Shown: piece by piece, positions 34,617 through 42,660 of the stretch
How positions within the stretch are numbered: position 1 is the stretch's first letter
How the letters are laid out: every line of letters starts with the position of its first letter
DNA from: an uncultured Anaerovibrio sp.
GTDB lineage: Bacteria > Bacillota > Negativicutes > Selenomonadales > Selenomonadaceae
Direction: 5' to 3'
NCBI RefSeq assembly: GCF_947302755.1
Contig: NZ_CAMYWM010000004.1
Span: 1-51,902, forward strand
Length of the DNA stretch: 51,902 nt
Program-made: the position numbers and the translations under genes
Notes under the pieces: generated by a model
Seen by the model: the letters and a program-made list of their open reading frames with translations, nothing else
Told to the model about the DNA's origin: nothing
The model's database searches: none

Positions 34617-35588
34617 ATGCGACAAGGGATTTTGGCACTGCTGCGGGAGGCTGGTGATAGTTATCTCTCCGGGGAGTATATTGCCGATAAGCTGGGAGTA
34701 TCCCGGACAGCGGTGTGGAAGCACATTAATGAGTTAAAGGCCATGGGCTATAATATTGATAGCCAGGCCAGAAATGGCTATAGGCTGTTGGGCACCCCTG
34801 ACCGGCTGCTGCCGGAGGTGATAGGCCATGAGCTGGGTAATGAGGTGATTGGCAGCAGGATTGTGGCCTTTGAGGATATCGATTCCACCAACAATGAGGC
34901 AAAAAAAATGGCGGCCCATGGCTATCCTGACGGCACCGTTGTGGTGGCCGAAAGCCAGAATACGGGAAAGGGACGCCTTGACCGCAGCTTTTTCTGTCCC
35001 AGGGGCGGTATTTGGTTTTCAGTTATTCTGAAGCCGGATTTTCTGCCCCAGGAAGCACCTAAATGTACCCTGCTGGCGGCGGTGGCCATTACCGAGGCCA
35101 TGCGGCAGTTCGGTCTGGAGGCTGGTATAAAATGGCCCAATGACATACTGTACCAAGGGCGAAAGCTGGTGGGAATTTTGACGGAAATGAGTGCGGAAAT
35201 CGACCGTATCAATTATGTGGTCATTGGCATGGGCATTAATGCTATTATTGATGAAGCAGCCTTTCCTGATGATATTAAGGATAAGGCTGGCTCCATGTCC
35301 ATGTTCCTGGGGGAATTTAACCGGGTGGCCTTTTTTCAGGAGGTACTGCGCCGTCTGGAGGCCTGCTATTTACAGGCCAGGAATGAGGGCTTTGCCGGAA
35401 TATTGGACAGATGGCGGGCCCTGTCCATAACTCTGGGGGCAGATATTAATGTGCTGGGCATCAATGAAAAATTTGCTGGCCGGGCAGTGGATATTGATGA
35501 GGATGGTGCCCTGCTGGTACAGCCCCAGGGCAGTGATACAATCCGCAAGGTATATGCCGGTGACGTATCCATCCGTCCGAGAAGGTAA
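34617..35588 (+). CDS. birA: Bifunctional biotin-protein ligase and biotin operon repressor
   Basis: A 323-residue BirA of the DNA-binding class. Residues 1-60 form an HTH_11 winged helix (SGEYIADKLGVSRTAVWKHI). The ligase core has the biotinyl-AMP loop TGKGRLDRSFFCPRGG (GRGRxGR variant), IKWPNDILYQGRKLVGIL with the catalytic lysine in KLVGIL, and the C-terminal SH3-like cap (LGADINVL ... AGRAVDIDEDGALLV). It attaches biotin to carboxylases and should repress the bio operon through the operator at 20239-20268. ATG 34617 follows AGCGAGG. The leader carries a structured, repeat-like region. Confidence 0.96.
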   Translation: MRQGILALLREAGDSYLSGEYIADKLGVSRTAVWKHINELKAMGYNIDSQARNGYRLLGTPDRLLPEVIGHELGNEVIGSRIVAFEDIDSTNNEAKKMAAHGYPDGTVVVAESQNTGKGRLDRSFFCPRGGIWFSVILKPDFLPQEAPKCTLLAAVAITEAMRQFGLEAGIKWPNDILYQGRKLVGILTEMSAEIDRINYVVIGMGINAIIDEAAFPDDIKDKAGSMSMFLGEFNRVAFFQEVLRRLEACYLQARNEGFAGILDRWRALSITLGADINVLGINEKFAGRAVDIDEDGALLVQPQGSDTIRKVYAGDVSIRPRR

Positions 35589-35606
35589 CATGAGACCTAT
35601 TTTTTT

Positions 35607-35650
35607 GGAGCCACCAGGCTGCCATTGAATTTAGCCGAATAAATCCGTTC
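35607..35650. repeat. Dispersed hairpin element, partial copy 5
   Basis: The block CATTGAATTTAGCCGAATAA, continuing into ATCCG, matches 34403-34424 and the minus strand of 9168-9200. The hairpin arm GGAGCC...GGCTGCC is imperfect. It lies in the birA-coaX gap. Confidence 0.4.
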
Positions 35651-35656
35651 CTTTAC

Positions 35657-35680
35657 GGTGCCGGTCTCCCACCTGAGAGG
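35657..35680 (+). other. Leader motif shared by birA and coaX, copy B
   Basis: It fits GGTGCnnnTnTCCCACCTrAGAGG, as at 34540. Here it can pair further: GCCGGT with ACCGGC (35660-35698), ACCT with AGGT, and TCAG with CTGA, making a compact multi-stem structure just before coaX. Confidence 0.45.
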
Positions 35681-35736
35681 TCAGAGCCCTGACACCGGCC
35701 GGTGCGGAATAAACAGCCGCAAGTTTGGAGGAAAGT

Positions 35737-36501
35737 ATGCTTTTAGTAATAGATATTGGTAACAGTAATGTGGTATTGGGAACCTACGATGGAAAAAAAT
35801 TGTATCGTCATTGGCGCGTGTCAACAGAACGCCAGAAAACCAGTGATGAATACGGTATGGAAATCAATAATCTCTTTTTGTATCATGGAATAAAAATGGA
35901 GGATATTACGGCCATAATTATCTCCTCGGTAGTTCCACCGCTGGTGGTGCCTATGGAGAAAATGTGTGAGCGATATTTCCATCTCAAGCCCCTTATTGTA
36001 GGTCCCGGTATTAAAACCGGTATCCGCCTGAAATACGAAAATCCCCGTGACATCGGTGCCGACCGTATCGTGAATGTGGTGGGAGCCTACGAGCAGTATG
36101 GCGGCCCCCTTATTGTTATTGACATTGGAACGGCCACTACCTTTGATGTGGTGGACGAAAATGGTGATTTTTTGGGCGGCGTTATTTCCACCGGTCTGGG
36201 AACCTCTGCCGAGGGCCTGTTCCAAAAGGCGGCCAAGCTGCCGAGAATTGAGCTGGTGACGCCCAAGAATGTTATTTGCCGCAGCACGATTACCGGTATG
36301 CAGGCCGGTATAATTTTTGGCTTTGTGGGCCAGATTGATGAAATCGTTCGCCGCATTAAGCAGGAATACGGTAAACCAATGAAGGTGGTGGCCACCGGCG
36401 GTTATGCCAAGATGATTGCCAAGGAATCCAAGACCATTGATGCCATCGACCACTTTTTGACATTAACGGGCTTGCGGGTTCTTTATGAAAGGAATCAATA
36501 A
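35737..36501 (+). CDS. coaX: Type III pantothenate kinase
   Basis: CoaX (254 residues) phosphorylates pantothenate, the first step of coenzyme A synthesis. It is an ASKHA-fold enzyme with [12 protein letters not shown] (residues 5-16), [21 protein letters not shown] and [12 protein letters not shown] as ATP and pantothenate site motifs. ATG 35737 follows GGAGG by six bases; an ATG-free extension to 35725 would overlap the ribosome site. It stands between birA and dusB as expected for this block. Confidence 0.96.
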   Translation: MLLVIDIGNSNVVLGTYDGKKLYRHWRVSTERQKTSDEYGMEINNLFLYHGIKMEDITAIIISSVVPPLVVPMEKMCERYFHLKPLIVGPGIKTGIRLKYENPRDIGADRIVNVVGAYEQYGGPLIVIDIGTATTFDVVDENGDFLGGVISTGLGTSAEGLFQKAAKLPRIELVTPKNVICRSTITGMQAGIIFGFVGQIDEIVRRIKQEYGKPMKVVATGGYAKMIAKESKTIDAIDHFLTLTGLRVLYERNQ

Positions 36502-36504
36502 TTG

Positions 36505-37461
36505 ATGAAAATCGGACATTTTGAATTCCCTATACCGGTTTTTTTGGCCCCCATGGCCGGGGTTACTGATACTCCCTATAGAATTTTGGCCCGGGAAATG
36601 GGCTGTCCCCTGGTGTATTCTGAGATGGTCAGCGACAAGGGAATTAATTACCGCAATGAGCACACCCTGAAAATGCTTCACACCGAGGAGGCAGAACGGC
36701 CAATGGCCATGCAGCTGTTTGGCGCGGAGCCTGACAGTGTGGCCCGGGCGGCCGAATACATTGAGTCCCTGGGCTGTGCCGATATCCTTGACTTTAATAT
36801 GGGCTGTCCTGCCCCCAAAATTGTCAAAAACCATGAGGGCTCAGCCATGATGCTGGATCCTGAAGGGGCCTTTAAGGTGTTAAAGGCCCTGGTGGGGGCC
36901 GTAAGCATGCCCGTTACCGTGAAAATGCGGATTGGCTGGGATGAAAACCGGATTAATGTGCTGGAAATGGCCAAGCTGGCCGAGGAAGCGGGGGTAAAGG
37001 CTGTGGCGGTGCATGGCCGCACCCGGGAGCAGTTTTATCGGGATCATGCCAATTGGAAGATTATCCGTAAGGTTAAGGAACATTTACATATTCCGGTTAT
37101 TGCCAATGGTGATATCAGGACGGTGGATGACCTGATAAAAATAAGGGAAATTACCGGCTGCGAGGCGGTGATGGTGGGCAGGGCAGCCCAGGGCAATCCT
37201 TGGATATTCCGCCAGCTTACCCGGTATTTACAAACCGGTGAGCGGCTGCCGGGTCCTACCATGGAGGAGCGCAAGGAGGTTATCCTGCGCCATCTGGACA
37301 TGCTGCTGAAATTTAAGGGGGACTATGTGGGCCCCCGGGAAATGCGCAAGCACGCCACCTGGTACACCAGAGGCATCAAGGGCAACGCTGAACTCCGGGT
37401 GCTCTTTAACAAGGCCGAAACCCGTGACGACTTCTTGCGTATTCTCGCCAAAATGAAATAA
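36505..37461 (+). CDS. dusB: tRNA-dihydrouridine synthase
   Basis: A 318-residue FMN-dependent Dus enzyme that reduces uridines in tRNA D-loops. Motifs: PMAGVTDTPYRILAREMG (16-33), QLFGAEP, the catalytic C101 in NMGCPAPKIVKNHEGSAMM, VKMRIGWD, and AVHGRTREQFY. It begins three bases after coaX ends. TTG 36502 is directly in front of ATG 36505 and either could start translation. It closes the conserved block; lysS, which follows in Bacillus, is not here. Confidence 0.95.
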   Translation: MKIGHFEFPIPVFLAPMAGVTDTPYRILAREMGCPLVYSEMVSDKGINYRNEHTLKMLHTEEAERPMAMQLFGAEPDSVARAAEYIESLGCADILDFNMGCPAPKIVKNHEGSAMMLDPEGAFKVLKALVGAVSMPVTVKMRIGWDENRINVLEMAKLAEEAGVKAVAVHGRTREQFYRDHANWKIIRKVKEHLHIPVIANGDIRTVDDLIKIREITGCEAVMVGRAAQGNPWIFRQLTRYLQTGERLPGPTMEERKEVILRHLDMLLKFKGDYVGPREMRKHATWYTRGIKGNAELRVLFNKAETRDDFLRILAKMK

Positions 37462-37486
37462 ATTATTATTAGTTACAACAGGTACA

Positions 37487-37612
37487 TGGGGAGGTACAAT
37501 GGGGAACGCTCTCGCTCACTAGTTTGCGTAGCGGATACTAAGCTCATCCTGCGCCTTTGGCTTGGATTCACTAAGTACCAACGCAAAATACGTCCCCATA
37601 TGCACCTCCCCA
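37487..37612. repeat. Long palindromic element downstream of dusB
   Basis: Outer arms TGGGGAGGT (37487-37495) and ACCTCCCCA (37604-37612), with second arms TGGGGA (37500) and TCCCCA (37593), form an interrupted inverted repeat of 126 bases. The inside is A/T and GC mixed with no open frame. It may act as a terminator for dusB, but there is no T-run. Confidence 0.6.
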
Positions 37613-37648
37613 CTAACCTTTCATAAATTATTGATATTATTTTTGGAC

Positions 37649-37849
37649 GGTGGACTGGTGACTTGAATATTTAGTACCAACGCGTTAAGAAACTTTTTGT
37701 TGCTCTACCTTAATATTAGTGGTAAAAATCATTTGTTTGAGCGACGCGAAGCTAGTCCTGTAAGGGCGAAGCGAGTTATGATTTTTGCCACTATATAAAA
37801 GCAAGAAAAAGTTTTAGCGCTGGCACGGCATGAAAGCCACCAGTCCACT
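37649..37849. repeat. MITE-like 200-bp palindrome upstream of the M18 gene
   Basis: Terminal arms GTGGACTGGTG (37650-37660) and CACCAGTCCAC (37838-37848) are perfect complements. Nested pairs: AAACTTTTTGTTGCT with AGCAAGAAAAAGTTT (one mismatch, 37690 and 37800), and AGTGGTAAAAATCAT with ATGATTTTTGCCACT (one G-T, 37718 and 37778). The whole folds into one long hairpin. A diverged copy is at 7134-7262. No coding capacity. Confidence 0.7.
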
Positions 37850-37877
37850 GACCAAATCTTATATAAGGAGGATTATT

Positions 37878-39281
37878 ATGGCAAAGGAACAGAAAAAGGA
37901 CCCAAAGAAGGTTCCGGTTTGGAATAAATATACTGAAGCAGAAAAGAAGGCCCTCCACAAGCTGAATGAGGGCTACAAGGCTTTTTTGAGTCAGTGCAAG
38001 ACTGAGCGGGAAAGCGTGGCGGAGGCCGTAAAGCAGGGGGAAAAGGCCGGCTACAAAAATCTTGAGGACATCATTAAGTCCGGCCAGAAGCTTTCTGCCG
38101 GGGATAAGGTTTATGCAGTCTGCATGGGCAAGGCTGTTGCCATGTTCAACATTGGTACTGACTCTCTGGAGGAGGGGATGGCCATTTTAGGGGCCCACAT
38201 TGACACCTGCCGCCTTGATTTGAAGCAGCATCCCCTTTATGAAGCTGACGGTATGGCCTATTTTGATACCCATTATTATGGCGGTATCAAGAAATATCAG
38301 TGGGTAACCCTTCCATTGGCCCTCCATGGTGTGGTGGCCCGGCTGGATGGCAGTGTACAGGAAATCGTCATCGGCGAGGATGAGGGTGACCCGGTATTTT
38401 GTGTAACAGACCTCCTTATACACTTATCCCAGGAGCAGATGGAAAAGAAGGCCAGCAAGGTGGTTACCGGTGAAAACCTGGACATCCTTATTGGCAGCTA
38501 TCCTTTAAAGGGGGAGGAAAAGGATGCTGTTAAAGTCGGAGTCCTTAAGCTCCTGAAGGACAAATACGGCATTGAGGAGGAGGACTTTATTTCTGCGGAG
38601 CTTACCATGGTGCCTGCCGGTAAGGCAAGGGATCTGGGCCTTGACCGCAGTATGGTGCTGGCCTATGGCCATGATGACCGGGTGTGTGCCTACACCTCCC
38701 TGGTGGCCATGCTGGAAACCAAAAAGGTAAAGCGAACCGCCTGCTGTCTGCTGGTGGACAAGGAGGAAATCGGTTCTGTAGGTGCCACCGGTATGCAGTC
38801 CCGGTTCTTTGAGAATACGGTGGCCGAGCTGCTCCACGCCCTTGGCGGCTATGAGGCCATTTCCCTGCGCCGCTGCCTGGCCAATTCCTGGATGCTGTCC
38901 TCCGATGTCAGCTCGGCCTTTGATTCCCTTTATGCCTCGGCCTTCGATAAGAAGAATGTGGCATACCTTGGGAAGGGCATGGTATTCAACAAATTTACGG
39001 GCCGGGGGGGCAAGTCCGGCTCCAACGATGCCAGTGCTGAATACCTGGGCCGTATCCGGTCCATTATGGAAAAGCACGGTGTAACCTTCCAGACCGCTGA
39101 GCTGGGGCGGGTAGACCTGGGTGGCGGCGGCACCATTGCGTATATAATGGCCCTGTACGGTATGAATGTCATCGATAGCGGTGTGGCCGTCCTCAGCATG
39201 CACGCTCCTTGGGAGGCTGTCAGCAAGGTGGACGTATATGAAACCATGAAGGGCTACAAGGCCTTTTTACAGGAAATTTAA
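37878..39281 (+). CDS. M18 family aminopeptidase
   Basis: A 467-residue zinc aminopeptidase of the M18 (aminopeptidase I / ApeA) family. The metal ligands lie in GAHIDTCR (H107, D109), LLVDKEEIGSVGATG, SSDVSSAF, and the final SMHAPWEAVSKVD. It is a cytoplasmic peptide-trimming enzyme with no signal peptide. The Lys-rich N-terminus (MAKEQKKDPKKVPVWNKYTE) is usual for the bacterial branch. ATG 37878 follows AAGGAGG; the open frame upstream lies in the palindromic repeat and is not used. The next gene, a secreted glycosidase, follows after 23 bases. Confidence 0.9.
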   Translation: MAKEQKKDPKKVPVWNKYTEAEKKALHKLNEGYKAFLSQCKTERESVAEAVKQGEKAGYKNLEDIIKSGQKLSAGDKVYAVCMGKAVAMFNIGTDSLEEGMAILGAHIDTCRLDLKQHPLYEADGMAYFDTHYYGGIKKYQWVTLPLALHGVVARLDGSVQEIVIGEDEGDPVFCVTDLLIHLSQEQMEKKASKVVTGENLDILIGSYPLKGEEKDAVKVGVLKLLKDKYGIEEEDFISAELTMVPAGKARDLGLDRSMVLAYGHDDRVCAYTSLVAMLETKKVKRTACCLLVDKEEIGSVGATGMQSRFFENTVAELLHALGGYEAISLRRCLANSWMLSSDVSSAFDSLYASAFDKKNVAYLGKGMVFNKFTGRGGKSGSNDASAEYLGRIRSIMEKHGVTFQTAELGRVDLGGGGTIAYIMALYGMNVIDSGVAVLSMHAPWEAVSKVDVYETMKGYKAFLQEI

Positions 39282-39304
39282 TATATATCCAGGTGAATGG
39301 TAAA

Positions 39305-40768
39305 ATGAAGATGAAGGTTATTTTTTTGTTGTTTCTGTGCCTGTTTGTCCTGACCCAGCTGCCTATGAATGCCCAGGCTGACCGGGCCAATAGCCGGCCA
39401 ATTCCCCTGCGGGGGGTGGTGGAAGGGTTTTATGGCGTGCCCTGGACCCATGACCAGCGGCTGGATATGCTGAAATTTATGGCAGCCAAGGATTTGAATG
39501 CCTATGTTTACGCTCCAAAGGATGATGAATATCATCGTAAATATTGGCGTCAGCCCTATCCTGAGGATAAATACCGGGAGCTGGAGGAGCTCACCAGGCA
39601 GGCTAAAAAATTAAAGATAGATATTATTTTTGCCGTTTCTCCCGGCAATGATATTGCCTTTTCCGGTGAGGCCATGGCTGACGACCGTTCTGCCATGATA
39701 AACAAGCTGCAGGCCATGTATGATATTGGCATCAGGCACTTTGCCTTGTTCTTTGATGATATTCCCACCAAGGATGCCCATGGTCAGGCCCAGTTCGTCA
39801 ATTGGCTTAATAAAAGCTTTATTAAGTCCCACCCTGATTGCAGCCAGCTGCTGTTTGTGCCGACGGAATATTATCTGCAGGATATGATTGCTGATGGCCG
39901 GGTGACGGAATATACCCGTACCATGGCCGACGAGCTGGACAAGGAGGTATTGGTACTCTACACCGGCAACGGGGTATGTCCCGATGGCCTTACGGAAAAC
40001 ACTATTAATCAGACCAATAAGCTATATGGCAGGTCCCTGGGTATATGGTGGAATTATCCTGTGACGGATTATATGAAGGAAAAGCTGGCCTTGGGTCCTA
40101 TGGATAAGCTGGACAAGTCCCTGGACGCCCACCGGCTTCCGGCCTTCCTGATTAACCCTATGGAGAAGCCTGAATTATCCAAGCTGGCCATAGCTACCGG
40201 GGCGGAGTTTGCCAACAATCCGGGGCAATATGATGAACGCAGGGCCTGGGACCGGGCCATCAATGATCAATTTGGGGACCTGGCCGAAGAAATGAAAATA
40301 TTTGCCAATCATTCCCAGCGGCTGGAAAATAATTGGGCCCATATCGGCCGCTTTGATGCCGTAGAATTACAATTGTTGTACAGAAATCTGTGGGGGACAG
40401 TAAATGGCCGTGAGACTATTCCCAAGACCAGGACTCTGGAGGCCTTAAAACGGGATAACCTGAAACGGGAACATGCCATAAATGTCCTTAAGGAGAGCCT
40501 GCCCAAAAAATATCTTGATGAATGCAGGCTGCAGCTGGATCAGCTTCAAAGCCTTACCCAGGCGGAAAAATACGCCCTGATGATATTGGAAAAGGATTCG
40601 TCAGACCTTAAGCAACCAGAATTGTACAAGGAATTTAAAGCCGCCAAGGCACGGTATGCTGCCCAGGAGTCCCTTGCCCGAATTTCCGAGGAGGCCCTGT
40701 GGAAATTTGTGAAGGATTTTGATGTTTGGTATGTAATGAGTGTAGGTGACGATAGTAATGCTGACTGA
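39305..40768 (+). CDS. Secreted GH84-type beta-N-acetylglucosaminidase
   Basis: A 487-residue protein with a signal peptide (1-25, ending AQA) and a catalytic domain of glycoside hydrolase family 84. The opening RGVVEGFYGVPWTHDQRLDM (36-55) and the adjacent aspartates D151-D152 (LFFDDIPTKDA) match the two acidic residues used in substrate-assisted catalysis by NagJ/OGA enzymes. It should cleave terminal GlcNAc, perhaps from mucin, hyaluronan or wall fragments, in the periplasm or outside. No carbohydrate-binding module is attached. Start at ATG 39305 (AGGTGA eight bases upstream). It overlaps the CDF gene by 11 bases. Confidence 0.85.
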   Translation: MKMKVIFLLFLCLFVLTQLPMNAQADRANSRPIPLRGVVEGFYGVPWTHDQRLDMLKFMAAKDLNAYVYAPKDDEYHRKYWRQPYPEDKYRELEELTRQAKKLKIDIIFAVSPGNDIAFSGEAMADDRSAMINKLQAMYDIGIRHFALFFDDIPTKDAHGQAQFVNWLNKSFIKSHPDCSQLLFVPTEYYLQDMIADGRVTEYTRTMADELDKEVLVLYTGNGVCPDGLTENTINQTNKLYGRSLGIWWNYPVTDYMKEKLALGPMDKLDKSLDAHRLPAFLINPMEKPELSKLAIATGAEFANNPGQYDERRAWDRAINDQFGDLAEEMKIFANHSQRLENNWAHIGRFDAVELQLLYRNLWGTVNGRETIPKTRTLEALKRDNLKREHAINVLKESLPKKYLDECRLQLDQLQSLTQAEKYALMILEKDSSDLKQPELYKEFKAAKARYAAQESLARISEEALWKFVKDFDVWYVMSVGDDSNAD

Positions 40769-41912
40769 TATTCTCATAAACCGGTTTGTGAAGAACAGTG
40801 ACCAGATTAATGATGCCAGGGTGCGGACCAGCTATGGCTACCTTAGTGGGGGCGTGGGCATAATGGTAAATGTTATCCTGTGTATCATAAAGCTGTGTAT
40901 CGGCTTTATATCAGGCTCTATTGCCATTATTGGCGATGCGGTCCACAATTTGGCCGATGCCGGTGCCTCGGTTATTACCATTATGGGGTATCGTATGTCG
41001 GCCAAGCCGGCAGACCCGGAGCATCCCTTTGGTCATGGCCGGATTGAGTATATTGCGGGCTTAATAATTGCCGGGGCTATTTTAGTTATTGGCATAGAGC
41101 TTCTAAAATCGTCAATAGAGAAGGTTCTTTATCCTGAACCCATGGACACCTCGGTGACGGTAATTGTGATTTTGGCCAGCTCATTAATCCTCCAATTATG
41201 GCTGGGTCTCTTTAACCGGGGACTGGGCAAACGGATAGATTCCCCGGCCATGCTGGCGGCCGCTACGGACAGCCTCAGTGACTGTGTGGCTACCTTTGTG
41301 GTTATTCTTTGCCTTATTGTGAATTTGACCACCGGTCATGACTTTGATGGTATGGCGGGAATAATAGTAGCTCTGTTTATTATTCACAGCGGCTGGGGAT
41401 CGGCCAAGGACACCCTGCAGCCCCTATTGGGGGAGCCGCCGGATCCGGAATTCGTCCGGGCTATTACCCGGCGTATTTTGGCAGAAAACCAGATATTGGG
41501 TGTTCATGATGTTATTGTACACAACTATGGTCCAGGCCGGGTATTTGTGTCCCTTCATGCTGAGGTGCCGGCGGATATGAGCCTTATGGCGGCCCATAAT
41601 ATGATAGACAGTCTGGAAGAGGAAATACGCACCGCTTTCAATGTGTCCGTAACTGTCCATGTGGACCCCATGGTGACAGGCGATCCTATACAAAATGAAA
41701 TTAAGGAAAAGCTGTATCATATTGTGGGTTGCATAGACCCGTTGATTACCTTCCATGATTTTCGTCTGGCCTCCTCCCGCAAAATCCTTTTTGATTTGGC
41801 TGTACCCTATGGCTGCAAGTTTACCGACGAGCGCATTATTGAAATGGTACGAGAGGATATCAGCAAGGATTATCCTAATTATCAGGTGACCATTCTGGTG
41901 GATCGTCATTAG
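40758..41912 (+). CDS. Cation diffusion facilitator (CDF) metal exporter
   Basis: A 384-residue CDF transporter exchanging Zn2+, Fe2+ or Mn2+ for protons. Six membrane helices lie in residues about 25-225, with GDAVHNLADAGAS in helix 2 and HPFGHGRIEYIAG after it; helix 5 has TDSLSDC (about 172-178), so the metal site reads HxxxD and DxxxD. The cytoplasmic domain is longer than usual, with two ferredoxin-like copies (DPEFVRAITRRIL ... and a second after GDPIQNEIKEK). Start at ATG 40758, with AGGTGA inside the previous gene. Metal specificity is not certain. Confidence 0.9.
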   Translation: MLTDILINRFVKNSDQINDARVRTSYGYLSGGVGIMVNVILCIIKLCIGFISGSIAIIGDAVHNLADAGASVITIMGYRMSAKPADPEHPFGHGRIEYIAGLIIAGAILVIGIELLKSSIEKVLYPEPMDTSVTVIVILASSLILQLWLGLFNRGLGKRIDSPAMLAAATDSLSDCVATFVVILCLIVNLTTGHDFDGMAGIIVALFIIHSGWGSAKDTLQPLLGEPPDPEFVRAITRRILAENQILGVHDVIVHNYGPGRVFVSLHAEVPADMSLMAAHNMIDSLEEEIRTAFNVSVTVHVDPMVTGDPIQNEIKEKLYHIVGCIDPLITFHDFRLASSRKILFDLAVPYGCKFTDERIIEMVREDISKDYPNYQVTILVDRH

Positions 41913-41941
41913 CCATATGCTGATATTTTTTGATTTTGGTG

Positions 41942-41970
41942 TTGACAGTAAATAGTCAAAGTGCTATTAT
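41942..41970 (+). promoter_or_regulatory. Strong promoter of the first cobalamin riboswitch
   Basis: A perfect TTGACA, 17-base spacer and TATTAT lie about 25 bases upstream of the riboswitch. Confidence 0.8.
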
Positions 41971-41994
41971 CCTATTTGTAAGATGAATTTAATA

Positions 41995-42185
41995 AAGATT
42001 GGAACAGGTGCTGAAAAGCCTAACAGAGAAGCTGGTAAAAAGCCAGCACGGTCCCGCCACTGTATCAGGGAGCAAATCACAATATGTCACTGGAGAAATC
42101 TGGGAAGGCGTGATGAGCTATGAACTGGAGTCAGGAGAACTGCCTGTTTGACAATCACCGTTTGACCTGCGAGTGATGGGGAAGG
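41995..42185 (+). ncRNA. Cobalamin riboswitch 1
   Basis: It shows the conserved blocks of the B12 aptamer in order: GGAACAGGTGC, CACGGTCCCGCCACTGTA, GTCACTGG followed by TGGGAAGGCG, and the B12 box region GGAGTCAGGAGAACTGCCTG. The copy at 44113 is nearly identical in the last 65 bases. Its transcript meets three terminators (42211-42240, 42256-42299, 42374-42417) before any credible gene, so it appears to be an orphan or to control a small RNA. Confidence 0.93.
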
Positions 42186-42210
42186 GGATTTGAGCATTTC
42201 GATTGCACTT

Positions 42211-42240
42211 ATCCTGGCTTTGTGTCAGGATTTTTCTTTT
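42211..42240 (+). terminator. Terminator 1 after riboswitch 1
   Basis: ATCCTG and CAGGAT pair and run into TTTTTCTTTT. By position, 26 bases after the aptamer, it is the likely expression platform. Confidence 0.75.
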
Positions 42241-42255
42241 AATGCTGTCTGGAAG

Positions 42256-42299
42256 CCCTTCGCACTTCAGGTCACTGAATATGTCGAAGGGTTTTTTCT
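42256..42299 (+). terminator. Terminator 2 after riboswitch 1
   Basis: CCCTTCG and CGAAGGG close a hairpin with an inner TTCAG/CTGAA stem, followed by TTTTTTCTT. Confidence 0.8.
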
Positions 42300-42373
42300 T
42301 GTGGTTTCAGCACTGCAAGAAAAGCATTGCTCATACATTTCATTTCATTCATTGGTTGCCTGGTGCAACACTG

Positions 42374-42417
42374 GCTTTCGGACAGGTGGAGCTGTCCGAA
42401 AGCTATCTTTCTTTTTT
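42374..42417 (+). terminator. Terminator 3 after riboswitch 1
   Basis: GCTTTCGGACAG and CTGTCCGAAAGC are a perfect 12-bp stem, followed by TATCTTTCTTTTTT. Confidence 0.85.
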
Positions 42418-42560
42418 GGCTGGATAATTGAAAAAATGTAAAAGACAAATTGAACGAAAGTTAAAAAGCATAGTTACAATAACTTTGGGTTATAATCTGT
42501 GCATTGGTATGAAAAAAATACATAATTTACAGGAATTTAATACCTACTGTTAAGTTTGTC

Positions 42561-42589
42561 TTGACATTTAAGATTTAGACTGTTTTAAT
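42561..42589 (+). promoter_or_regulatory. Promoter of the GntP permease gene
   Basis: TTGACA and TTTAAT are spaced by 17 bases. It lies after all three terminators, so the permease is probably expressed independently of riboswitch 1. Confidence 0.55.
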
Positions 42590-42660
42590 ATAGAGGCTGA
42601 CTCTTTAGATATAGGCCAGCAGACGACAATTATCTGACAAATTTGGGAGGAGATTTTCTA

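Noticed and set aside
37487-37849. CRISPR array or tandem repeat array downstream of dusB
   Set aside because: The repeats are inverted and nested, not regularly spaced direct repeats. No CRISPR array or cas gene is visible anywhere in the window.
37830-37877. N-terminal extension of the M18 aminopeptidase
   Set aside because: It is translated from the end of the palindromic repeat, and AAGGAGG directly precedes ATG 37878.
42190-42441. Open frame of 83 codons after cobalamin riboswitch 1
   Set aside because: It runs through three strong terminators, its composition is that of translated hairpins, and it has no recognisable family. A TTG start near GAAGGGG is the only support.
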